A stretch of DNA of 64,000 bases from Rhynchopus euleeides (lineage: Eukaryota > Euglenozoa > Diplonemea > Diplonemida > Diplonemidae): contig OY723306.1 of the NCBI GenBank assembly GCA_963210315.1, positions 1,054,001 to 1,118,000 of the forward strand, written 5' to 3'. Under the pieces are notes generated by a model. That model saw only the letters and a list, made by a program, of their open reading frames with translations. It was not told the DNA's origin and searched no databases. Below, in pieces: positions 55,155 through 64,000 of the stretch; positions within the stretch are counted from its first letter, which is position 1; the number at the start of each line of letters is the position of its first letter. The position numbers and the translations under genes were made by a program.

Positions 55155-57969
55155 ATGAGGAAGAATCCGCCGAAGCCGAACCCGCTGGCCATCGGGACCG
55201 TCGCTTCCAACATGAGCTCCAGCATGAGCGTCGTGGCGGAGCCGCCTCTGGAGCTGATCGACGAGGCGATCCGCGGGCTGGAGGTGTCGCAGAGCGATAA
55301 GAGCATCGTCGCGCGCTACCTCAAGGTGCTGCAGGTGGTTGTGTGGAAGAAGCGCGGCGACGGCGGGAAGTGGGTCGAGGCCGACAAGGAGGAGCAGGAC
55401 TCCGACCGCCTCGACAACGCCTGGCGCAGCGCGCTCACCGTGGCGGTCAGCACCGAGGGGAAGAACGTCTGCAGGCTGTGCACCCTGCTGACCGAGACCA
55501 ACCCATTCTGCTCCCTCACGGGGGAGAAACACCCCCATCTGGACCCCCACCACCTGAGGTACAAGCGGACGTACATCCTCCCGGGGCGTGTGTCGGAGCT
55601 GTTCAGCGGGAGGGAGCGGAACAGCCTCGCGAAGATCATGTCTGCAAATATCCACCACCTGGAGGTGTGCATATTCTGCATGATGGTCATCACGCAGATG
55701 ACGTCGCCCAAGCTTGCGGTGGAGGCGAATAAGAAGGAGCTTCTGGACTCAGGCGTGCTTCCCGTCATCATCGAGACGGTGCGGAAATACGAGGCTGTGG
55801 AGGTGATTGCGCAGGACGCGTGTGCCGTGCTGCGGAATTTGCTCACCAACATCCCGACCCAGCAGGCGTATGAGCGGTTCGACGGGCCGCGCCAGCTGAT
55901 CAAGGTGGTTGACAAATACCCCCTCAACAACGAGCTGGTGCACAGAGCCTGTGGGTGCCTGCTTATCCTGACGTCGAAGGGGGTCGAGTCGCGGCGGCAT
56001 CTCTTCGACAGCGGGCTGGTGAAGAGCCTGTGCACCATCCTGGACACGCCGTATGGGAGGGACCATATGGTGCGGAGGCTTGTCATCAGCATCATGCAGA
56101 AGCTTGTCAAGACGGTGCCGCAGCAGCTGTTCAAGGAGGAGATGACCCGGCACCACGGCTTCACCCTGCTGAGCGGGCTGTACAACGCGACCCGGGATGA
56201 CGACCGGGATGGGATGAAGGCTGTTCTCAACGTGAGGGGGGACCTCCCCCGCGGCACGTTTGTGGACCCCAACGTGATTGTGATTGACGAGAAGGGGGCG
56301 CTGCACAACGAGAGCTTTGTGCAGCTGCAGAAGAGCAACGCCAACCGCAACTACGAGCTGGACCCCCCGACGCCCAAGATGGGGCCGAAGGTGCCTACGG
56401 ACCTCCCACTCACTGCGGCAGCCAGTCCGCTGTTCCCCTCGCCGTGCTCCTTCGCGTCTGTCGACGACGATGATGAGGACAGCGAGAACGCACCCTGGGA
56501 CCTTTCCGCCTCGCTGCGGAATGGCATCCAGAAGGCACGCACCCCCGGGTCCCAGGCGCCTGTGCAGAGCACCCTCACAGACGTTGCCCTGGCGGACGAC
56601 GACCTGACGGTGTACACATCGGACCACATCACCACGCCCTCGACGCTGCAGCAGATCGAGAGTGATGCGGCGTATCTCAACAACTTTTTGAGCGGGTCGG
56701 CGCGCTCGCAGAAGACGAAGAAGCTTGCCCGGGATGTGCTGGCGCTGCTCGACAAGGAGTTCACCGCGAAGGGCACCTTCCCCCGCAGCGAGGAGGTCGT
56801 GAGGAAGCTGCACGACGCGACCCTGCAGATGTCGGCGGAGGTTGTGACCCTGCTCCAGCCGGAGCCGAAGCTGATCGATCTGGAGGCCCCCGTCTACGTG
56901 TTTGGGGATATCCACGGCAACTTCGGGGACCTGCAGTATTTCATGAAGCGGCTTATGATCTTCGACAGCCTCGACTTCAGCCCCTACTCCTTCCTCTTCG
57001 TCGGCGACTACGTCGACCGTGGCAGGTGGGGCCCCGAGGTGGTGGCGTATCTGTTTGCGCTGAAGCTGCTCGCCCCGCGTGACGTGATCATGCTGCGGGG
57101 TAATCACGAGGATGTGATGGTGAACGGCGACTCAGAGCTTTACGGCGAGCAGAGCTTCCGCGTGCAGTGCCAGCGGTGCTACGGCCCCACGATGGGGGCG
57201 CAGAAGGCGGGGAAGCTGTTCGACACGATCAACTCAGCTTTCAAGCACTTCCCCATCGCCGCGGTGATCAACAACAAGGTGTTCGCTTCGCACGGCGGCA
57301 TCCCGCGGTTCACCGGCGGGGCGGACAACAGGCTGGACGTGCTGCGCGATCCTGCCTTCGAAGCCTTTGATGAGTATGTTGTGTGCCATTGCGTGCCCTG
57401 TGGTTTGTTCGTTTCCTCTCCTCCCCTCTGGGTGTGTCCACATTGACCAATACTTCTTTCCCATCGCAGCTTCGTGCTCCCCTACAACCTGGACATGAGC
57501 AACCCGCGGACGCGCCAGCATGTGTTTGCGCACGACTGCATCTGGTCGGACCCCAGCATGAAGGACGAGCATGTGAATGAGTTCGACTTCGGCGACTCCA
57601 GCCGTGGTGGGCAGGTTGTGAGCTACGGGCAGCACGCGATCCACTCATTCCTCGACTCCACTGGCATGGAGTTCATCATCCGTGGGCACGAGGAGAAGAT
57701 GGACGGGCTGAACGTCAGCAAGCAGGCGCGTGTGATGACGGTATGCCGCACACGATACACTTCAGCCATCCCCCCTGCATGCGCCCCTCCCGTGCAGCCC
57801 AACCCATCGCAAACCCACCACCCATACACAGGTGTTCTCGACTTCGGACTACTGCAGGAAGGGCAACAAGGCGGGTGTTGCCCTCGTCAGGAAGTTGCAA
57901 AACGGGGACCTTGTGTGCCGCATGATTCACAGAGCCAAGCCTTCTGACCAGGTGTCTGCGTATGCGTAG
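55155..57969 (+). CDS. Armadillo-repeat plus PPP-family serine/threonine phosphatase fusion
   Basis: Exons 55155-57373, 57470-57740 and 57832-57969 join to 875 residues. Residues about 150-330 are paired helices in armadillo-like repeats (DSGVLPVIIETV..., RACGCLLILTSKG). A Ser/Asp-rich linker follows (about 400-520). The C-terminal part is a complete PPP catalytic domain: GDIHGN (584-589), GDYVDRG (617-623), GNHE (649-652), HGG (713-715), RGHE (811-814) and an FSTSDYCRKGNKAG end that parallels FSAPNYC of PP1/PP2A. All metal ligands and the catalytic His are present, so it should be an active protein phosphatase, with the armadillo part probably recruiting substrates. The start at 55155 is the first ATG after the poly(C) leader; ATG 54735 would add 140 patternless residues. 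A Cys-rich segment (CRLCTLLTETNPFC) lies near residue 100. Confidence 0.9.
57374..57469 (+). other. Intron 1 of the ARM-phosphatase gene (96 nt)
   Basis: Donor GTATGTTG, acceptor CATCGCAG, phase 2. Splicing joins EAFD to DFVLPYNLD, which keeps the phosphatase fold. The unspliced frame stops at 57444-57446. Confidence 0.92.
57741..57831 (+). other. Intron 2 of the ARM-phosphatase gene (91 nt)
   Basis: Donor GTATGCCG, acceptor CATACACAG, phase 0. Splicing gives RVMTVFSTSDYC, the conserved C-terminal motif of the PPP domain. Confidence 0.95.
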
Positions 57970-58851
57970 AGCTGATGTCGGCCGTCGCCTGTGATGTGTT
58001 GTGGTTTTGGCGTGACCAAATGACGAGGGGGGGCATGTTATTCGAGGGGGATGGCCCAATTAAGGGGGGGGGGGGGGGGAGGGAACCAATGGGACGGGAT
58101 GGCACCACCCCACTGGTATGCTTTCTGTCAATAAATGGGATCCCACCCCAAGCCAAAATTCACCCATCCGCCGCCCCCTCCCCCCCTCCCCCCGCTCGCC
58201 AAGGCGCTTTCCCAAAATATGAATAGGAAAATTTCACCCAGTGAGGCTTTGTCTCGTGTGTGGCTCGTTCCCTGGTTTTTGTTGCTCCCCCGCCACTGTC
58301 TGAGCCATCTCACATATCCCAGCCAGGCTGGCAGTCGTCGGGACGCCGGGAAACCCCTGAATGCAAAGGGGGAGGTGGGGGAAAGGGTGGATGGCGTTTC
58401 GCTGAGAGACGCATGGGGATACATCCCCCACAAAGTAGGTCACAACCTGACTCAGCCGTGCGCTTATCGGTGCACGCCATTTTGGATTTTGTTTATCCCG
58501 CCAGGGGAGGGAGGAAGAAGGCACCGCCGACGCGTGTTTTCGGGGAGGGGCTTGTGGGTAGAGAGAGAGAGAGAGAGAGAGAGGGGCATGCTCTGTCTGG
58601 TTTCTAAATCTTCATTCTTTTTTTTTATTCTCCTTTCTCTTTCTCTCAGACACCCCACACAAAACCCACCATCTCTCCACACTCACACACCACCCACACC
58701 CCTCGCAACGATTATTCTGGCCAATTCCCCCCTATCTAAGGGCTGATAACCTAGCTATATACACCCACTTCGGGGTGATTGTTTTTTTTTTGGGCCCATG
58801 TGTTGCGTGTGAGGTTCAAGGTTGTAGGGGGTGTGTGTGGGGGGGGGGGGG
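57970..58851. other. Intergenic, 3' flank of the phosphatase gene
   Basis: No gene is seen. A (GA)n tract lies at 58561-58583 and a poly(G) run at 58839-58851 directly left of the foldback element. Confidence 0.55.
58130..58135 (+). terminator. AATAAA polyadenylation signal
   Basis: AATAAA lies 160 nt after the stop codon of the phosphatase gene. It is the only canonical signal in this 3' flank. Confidence 0.4.
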
Positions 58852-58853
58852 TA

Positions 58854-60014
58854 GGGGGGGTCAAATGCCACCCTTTTACGTGGACAAACACGATTTTTCA
58901 AAAAACCGGCGCAGAGGCCCCAAAGCCCCCGTAAACCCTCCAAACCCCCCCAGATCGGTCCGGAAACCCATCGAACCCCACTTTTCCACCATTCCGGGCA
59001 CCTCAGGTGCCCGAATTGGGGTACCTAAATTTTGTACCACCGTTTGGTACCGTACAGTGCCACTGTGTGGGAGGTTGGAAAAGAAAATGCCCCAACACAC
59101 CACATCTGAGGGTTGCAATGCATGTTGCTTGCCAACCACGTCATCCGGTGGGTGTCAGGCGCTATGTAGGTGGCATTAGCCAGGTCTTCGATGTGTTCTG
59201 GTTTGTATATATACCTCCCTGCCACCATGCACCGGGAGGCTGCCTGTAGGTACGGAACAGTCCAGATGGTCGTGTGATTCCTGTGCAGCAGTGCTCCACA
59301 ACCGGGATGTGTTGACAACGACTGTTGCAACACGAGCTGTACATTCCGGGAACACATGAAGTGCGCTGTCGTGGTACCCATTGTGCCAGAATTGGTAGTT
59401 GCTGCGGTCTACTTTGCCTGGCCCAAGAGCACTGGTACTGAACGGTGCAATATGCGTGGCGAGGTGAATACAACGGAAGCGCGCAAAGTCAATACAGCTC
59501 TCGGATGGCGGGTGGTGGTGCCACTAGTGTGTGACGTTCACTCGAGGATACAACGCATCACAATGAATCAGCAACCGTGGACCGAGTACAATACGCTCTC
59601 TGTGGCTGGTGTGGGGGACAAAGGCAGTGCCTGTGCCGCAGGCAGGGAGGTATATATACAAGCCAGAACACATCGAAGACCTGGCTAATGCCACCTACAT
59701 AGCGCCTGACACCCACCGGATGACGTGGTTGGCAAGCAACATGCATTGCAACCCTCAGATGTGGTGTGTTGGGGCATTTTCTTTTCCAACCTCCCACACA
59801 GTGGCACTGTACGGTACCAAACGGTGGCACAAAATTTAGGTACCCCAATTCGGGCACCTGAGGTGCCCGGAATGGTGGAAAAGTGGGGTTCGATGGGTTT
59901 CCGGACCGATCTGGGGGGGTTTGGAGGGTTTACGGGGGCTTTGGGGCCTCTGCTTTGGGGCCTCTGCGCCGGTTTTTTGAAAAATCGTGTTTGTCACCCC
60001 CATTTGACCCCCCC
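58854..60014. mobile_element. Foldback element copy B, 1,161 bp, TA-flanked
   Basis: This is nearly the same sequence as 44045-45192, with arms of about 367 bp, the same middle and the same tip asymmetry. TA flanks it at 58852-58853 and 60015-60016. It differs from copy A by scattered substitutions, a one-base deletion near 59259 and a 14-bp duplication (CTTTGGGGCCTCTG twice) at about 59938-59965. The high identity points to recent movement. Confidence 0.9.
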
Positions 60015-60016
60015 TA

Positions 60017-60831
60017 GGCATAGGGTGCGGGCGATTCGGTTATCGCCCAAATCGCAAAAATTATCGCCCTCATTATCGCCCATTATGTCAAGGCGATAAG
60101 TGGGCGATAATTTTTCCGTCGTATTTTTGGGGGCAAAATGGCGGCCAGGGACGTCAGATCACTGCTGAGGTGGTGAGTGGGTCATTGCCTCAGTGAAGAC
60201 CCGGTTCCTGACCTAGATCAAGCCCTCTGCTCCAGTGTTCTCAGTGGGTGATGACTCTGTGACCAGGGTCAGAACCGCCCCAGGTCTCAGATCAGCCGTG
60301 AAGCTTCCTGTGGGCTATGCAATGAGTCATCTCAAACGTACGGAGTTCATCTCCTCCCATTCAGACCGACTACACTCGAACCACGCATCTCCTTCAACAC
60401 TAAGGTGTACCGCTTTGGTCCTACCCGCTATGCTCACGAGTGCTCCTCGTAACGGCGAGTGAACAGGTCCTGAGCGAGGTAAGGATCTGGGCCAATGCCC
60501 AGTTCCTCACGTGGCTTTTGACCGAGGAAATGTCCCACCCACATGACGTCAGTGGTCAGAAGCTGATTTCTGATGCAGAATCCTAGGTCTTGGCCCAGTT
60601 GTTGACGAGGTCACAGGGCCCTGTGGGACCCAGGCTCAGTAGAGCGGTAACCCACTCACCACTAGCTGAAGACCCCTTCAGAAAGTGTGAAAGAAAACGG
60701 GCGATACTGGGCGATAATTTGGCGATAATTGGGCGATAATGGGCGATAAGGCGATTCGATACGCGATAATCGGGGCTCGAACCCGGTTGGGCGAATATAG
60801 GGCGATAGGCGAATCGCCCGCACCCTATGCC
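60017..60831. mobile_element. 815-bp TA-flanked inverted-repeat element with GCGATAA end repeats
   Basis: GGCATAGGGTGCGGGCGATTCG at the left (shortened here to its outer 20 bases, GGCATAGGGTGCGGGCGATT) is repeated inverted at the right end (60810-60831). Both ends then carry arrays of GGGCGATAA-type words. Inside, a second inverted pair (GTGGTGAGTGGGT at about 60171, ACCCACTCACCAC at about 60649) continues the foldback. TA flanks it at 60015-60016, shared with the foldback element, and 60832-60833, shared with the next element. No coding frame. Confidence 0.85.
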
Positions 60832-60833
60832 TA

Positions 60834-61721
60834 GGGGCATAGACCCCGATAAGAGGGGGTCGGGGGTCGGGGGTCGGGAGGGGGTCCGAGGGGGTCGCCT
60901 TGAGGAATTTGCCTGAATGGGGACCACCAAGAAGGGGTGTTCATAGGCACCCCATGGCCAAAATGACCCCACTGCGATCCGCACAAACTCCAAACATTCA
61001 AAAGAACGGGTTTTTGAAAAACCCGAGGAGGGGGTCGGGGAGGGTGCCGCTGGGTGGGTGAGTAGGGTGACATGGTGTGTGCCTCCCAGGCATCTCCTCC
61101 CATGACTATCCCTGGACCAGACCCACATTTCATGAGTGAAGCTTGGTACTTCTATCCACGAAATGACCCCACTACGATCCGCAGAAGTCCCAAATATTCA
61201 AAAGGACGGGGTTTTGCAAACCCTGTGTGGGGGGGTCGGAGGGGGTTGGGAGGGGGGCCGACCCCTCATACTCCGACCCCCGAGTTTGCAACCCCCCATT
61301 TTCCGACCCCTGAGAAATAGTGCAAAAGTTCCGACCCCCAAGTTTCAGACCCCCATTTTCTGACCCCTTCCGACCCCTCCGACCCCCCGTATTCCGACCC
61401 CCGAGAACAATGGGGGGTCGGGAGGGGGGCCGACCCCCTCTGACCCCCATATCCGACCCCTCGATTCCGACCCCCGGGTTTCCGACCCCCATTCTCGATG
61501 GACCACCTCCGCATTTCAGGGGTGTTGTGTGGCACCTACACCAACAAAGTGACCCCACTACGATCCGCACGGAGCCCGAACAATGCAACAGAGGGAGAAA
61601 CCCGCGTTTCCTCGGGAAAAACCCAGGGTTTTTCCTGGATATTTGGGGGGGGGGTCTTTTATAAGAGGGGGTCGGGGGTCGGGTGGGGTCAGGGGGTCAG
61701 ATTCTTATCGGGGTCTCTGCC
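60834..61721. mobile_element. 888-bp TA-flanked element rich in GGGGTCGG repeats
   Basis: The left end GGGGCATAGACCCCGATAAGA and the right end TCTTATCGGGGTCTCTGCC are near inverse copies, flanked by TA (60832-60833, 61722-61723). The interior has three direct copies of a unit around TGACCCCACTRCGATCCGCA (60965, 61165, 61551). Between the second and third copies lies a C-rich minisatellite of TCCGACCCC words with both orientations present. No coding frame. Confidence 0.75.
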
Positions 61722-61723
61722 TA

Positions 61724-62894
61724 GGGGGGGGGGGTGAGTGACGAAGTCGGTCTCTCAGTTTCTGGACAGCGCTGTGGCTGTGGGTCGGGGTGGTGCGATG
61801 TGTGGGGTGGCGGGTGGGGTGGAGGGAGAGCCTGCCCCACCACCACCTCCTCCACCACCCCCTCCCCCGCACACGCACACCAGCGTGGCTGCTTGTTGGT
61901 GCCACAGGAGGGGTGGGGGTGTTCGCACTGTGAAATGAAAACTGAAACGCAACACAGCGTCTTCTCTGCCACGTCAACCTAACCTATTTCTGTCTGTCGG
62001 GGGGGGTGGGGGGTGGGATTTTTTTCTCTTGTGTCTGTTGTATTCACGCGGTAAAAAAAATGCAATGCCCGGCCGATTTGTCTGCAACGTTTCGCTGTGC
62101 CTGTGCCAAAAAAAATAGGTAAAAAAAATTGAGGGCGCAGCACCTTCGGAGTGAAGCCTTCCCTCTCCCCCCTGCAACGCAGAATCGGCCATCGTATTAT
62201 CCCCCGGTGTCGTCGGTCTACAGAGGGGGATGTGCTCCTCCTGCTTCGTGGCTCGTGCTTCCTAGAGGCTCCTGGCTCGTGGCGATGGCTGCGAGCGTGC
62301 AAAAAGCGGCAGCAAACAGGCTAGAGTGGTGGGCGGTGAAAACGCGGGGTTCGTATGGGAGCGGGGGGGGCGAGGTTGGTGTGGTAATGTGGTGTGTGTC
62401 GTGCGGTAGGCAGCAGAGCGTTTTGTTTGGGACCAGCAAAATCTCACCTCCTCTCGGCCCTTCCCCCCCCGCCCCCGCCCCTGCCCCAACACCCCCCCCC
62501 CCCCCCCCCAAGAACCCCACAACGCGCGCTGTGCCAGCACAACCCCCATCCTCTGCATGTCTCCCACCCGCCACCTCACGCCTCCACCATCTACCCACCT
62601 TCACAGCGCCTCCTCCTGTGGCAGCCTCGGGTCCCCCCCCCGCCCCCACCCGGCAATACACACATGAGCCTGCTGCAAGTGGCGAAGGCCGGCCTCGGGG
62701 TGTAGCCTGGAGGGTTCGTGGATGGTTTGATACACCTCTCTGAGTTTGTTGGGCTGCCGGTGTGCGCGAAAAAAAAGGGGCGCGAACCTTTCATCGACTA
62801 TCAGCAACACAGAGAGGCTCGCAGCGAAAATCATAACTCAAAAAACGCGAGCTGGGGTTTTCACGAAAAAAACTGCGATTCTAGTTAGGGGAAG
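61724..62894. other. Intergenic
   Basis: No gene is supported. The stretch has (CCACCA)n-like tracts at about 61830-61862, poly(C) at 62490-62510 and several short A runs. Confidence 0.5.
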
Positions 62895-64000
62895 ATGGCC
62901 ATGTCATCCTCGGAGCGCAACCGCGTCGCCTCCTTTGTGGACGACGTCCCCCCCGTCCGCATGCAGAAGAACAGACGCACCCGGCAGTGGGAGCTCGAAG
63001 CCTCCCCAGCGCCCCCCCCTGCCGGGCCACCCCCTGGCTCTGGCAGGGGCAGGCGGCAGCAGCACCAACACCGCCACACGGCCTCCACCTCCGCCACCGC
63101 CACGCCCGCCCCCTCCGGTGCCGGGACACCCTATGTTGGCCAAACGGATACCACGCCTAGCGTGGGGCACACCACCAGGGCGCGACGCCAGGCCTGCCCG
63201 CCCCCGAAGGAGGACCTCGTCGCGCTGCGATCCACTCTCTACGGCCCCATCCTGCTGCCCAGGGGGAAGTTTATGAGGGACCGCGACAGGGCTTGCAGCT
63301 CTTCCCTCCGGGGTGCATGCCATTCCGCCGCGCCCGGCGGCGGCGGCGACCCTTCGTCGGACCCCGCCACCGCGTCACTCCCGGCACCCCCTGAGGGGCA
63401 GGAGGGGGTGACGAAACGGTGTACCCACGAAGGGTCGCGTGGGTACCGCCTCCTGGGTTGCACCGGGGGCGGCAGCACGCAGGGGCGCAGCGAGCTGGCC
63501 CGCGAGAGGGCGGAGGTGACGCGCGACACGCAGGATGCGATAGACAGCTTCGAGAGGGGGCTGACGAAGTGGCAGGCGGACTTTGTCCCCACCCGGGTCA
63601 TGGAGGCGAGCCGAGTGTCGACTCCCCTGGATCTGCCCAGCCAGAGGCAGGGGCAGTTCATCGCCCCGAGGGCTGCGTCAGTCGCCAGCCATCCGGCGTC
63701 GGCGTTAGAGGGAGGGAAGCTGCTGTCCCCCCGAGGCATTTCAGACGAGACAGCTCTGCCCCTGGGTGGCGTGCCTTCGAAGCTGAAGACGACATATGCC
63801 CTGAACTTCTTCAGATCAACCTCGATGCCCGCGCTGCATTCAGCCTATGTGGATCTGTTCCACCCCTCAGGGGAGAAGTCATCCCGGCTGGGCCTTGTGG
63901 AGCTCCGGAGGCTCCTGACGCACCTCGTCCCCCACTGCCCGCTGCATGATGACCGGGTTGCTGCGATCCTATCCTGCTTTCCCCAGGATTCTCGCGGCGC
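62895..64000 (+). CDS. N-terminal 368 residues of an unrecognised protein (runs off the window)
   Basis: A frame opens at ATG 62895 and stays open to the end of the window with no stop. I checked it codon by codon. The N-terminus is basic and low in complexity: a short Ser/Arg-rich start (a second ATG two codons later could serve), then Pro/Gly-rich, Arg/Gln/His-rich and Ser/Thr/Ala-rich runs to about residue 90. Two more structured parts follow: about 215-245 (ARERAEVTRDTQDAIDSFER, helical) and about 320-368 (LHSAYVDLFHP...LVELRRLLTHLV...). The last segment has the spacing of an EF-hand-like helix pair but lacks a complete calcium loop. No signal peptide is seen. Codon use matches the other genes. 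I cannot name a family. Confidence 0.75.
   Translation, partial: MAMSSSERNRVASFVDDVPPVRMQKNRRTRQWELEASPAPPPAGPPPGSGRGRRQQHQHRHTASTSATATPAPSGAGTPYVGQTDTTPSVGHTTRARRQACPPPKEDLVALRSTLYGPILLPRGKFMRDRDRACSSSLRGACHSAAPGGGGDPSSDPATASLPAPPEGQEGVTKRCTHEGSRGYRLLGCTGGGSTQGRSELARERAEVTRDTQDAIDSFERGLTKWQADFVPTRVMEASRVSTPLDLPSQRQGQFIAPRAASVASHPASALEGGKLLSPRGISDETALPLGGVPSKLKTTYALNFFRSTSMPALHSAYVDLFHPSGEKSSRLGLVELRRLLTHLVPHCPLHDDRVAAILSCFPQDSRG

Noticed and set aside
60755..60800. A tRNA T-arm-like GGGTTCGAGCCCC on the minus strand within the 815-bp element
   Set aside because: There is no matching A-box, anticodon arm or acceptor stem around it, so neither a tRNA gene nor a tRNA-derived repeat is supported.
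62746..63949. Alternative + frames of 176 codons at the right edge
   Set aside because: They are off-frame shadows of the longer frame that opens at 62895 and has no stop to the end of the window.

Overview
This window is nuclear DNA of a eukaryotic protist. The coding sequence is GC-rich. Genes are separated by kilobases of low-complexity DNA full of poly(G)/poly(C) runs. Seven short introns (56-136 nt) can be placed by reading frame; all begin GTATGY and all end in CAG, mostly ACAG. Such extended donors resemble those of metamonads (diplomonads, trichomonads) and yeasts, but I cannot name the lineage from sequence alone. All ten genes I can support lie on the + strand.

Layout: the 3' end of an unknown gene (1-369). 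Then 7 kb of intergenic DNA with a 973-bp TA-flanked inverted-repeat element. Then one giant gene (7651-29043, five exons, about 7,015 aa) for a type I membrane protein: signal peptide, five von Willebrand A (VWA) units of about 560 residues, a Pro/Thr stalk, about 68 EGF-like modules, one membrane span and a short acidic tail. Two adjacent VWA units are base-for-base identical over more than one full 1,680-bp period. Next come CT microsatellites, a 200-aa protein with an internal duplication (32435), a repeat-rich stretch with a possible orphan exon, a 779-aa protein of unknown function with one 3' intron (36161), a PX-domain protein (42339), and an adenylation-carrier-ankyrin protein (45473). 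Then a secreted SET-like protein ending in KEL (50037), an ECI2-type enoyl-CoA isomerase (52672), an armadillo plus PPP-phosphatase protein (55155) and the 5' part of an unknown gene (62895 to the edge).

Mobile DNA: two copies of a 1.15-kb foldback element (44045, 58854), the second followed directly by two unrelated TA-bounded elements, so that three elements run from 58852 to 61723. A GC-palindrome repeat family recurs at 33.5-35.3 kb and in inverted orientation at 49.3-49.5 kb.

The genes do not form one pathway. PX, PPP, isomerase and ankyrin proteins suggest ordinary membrane traffic, signalling and lipid or amino-acid chemistry. The giant adhesin-like protein and the adenylation-carrier-ankyrin protein are the most unusual content.
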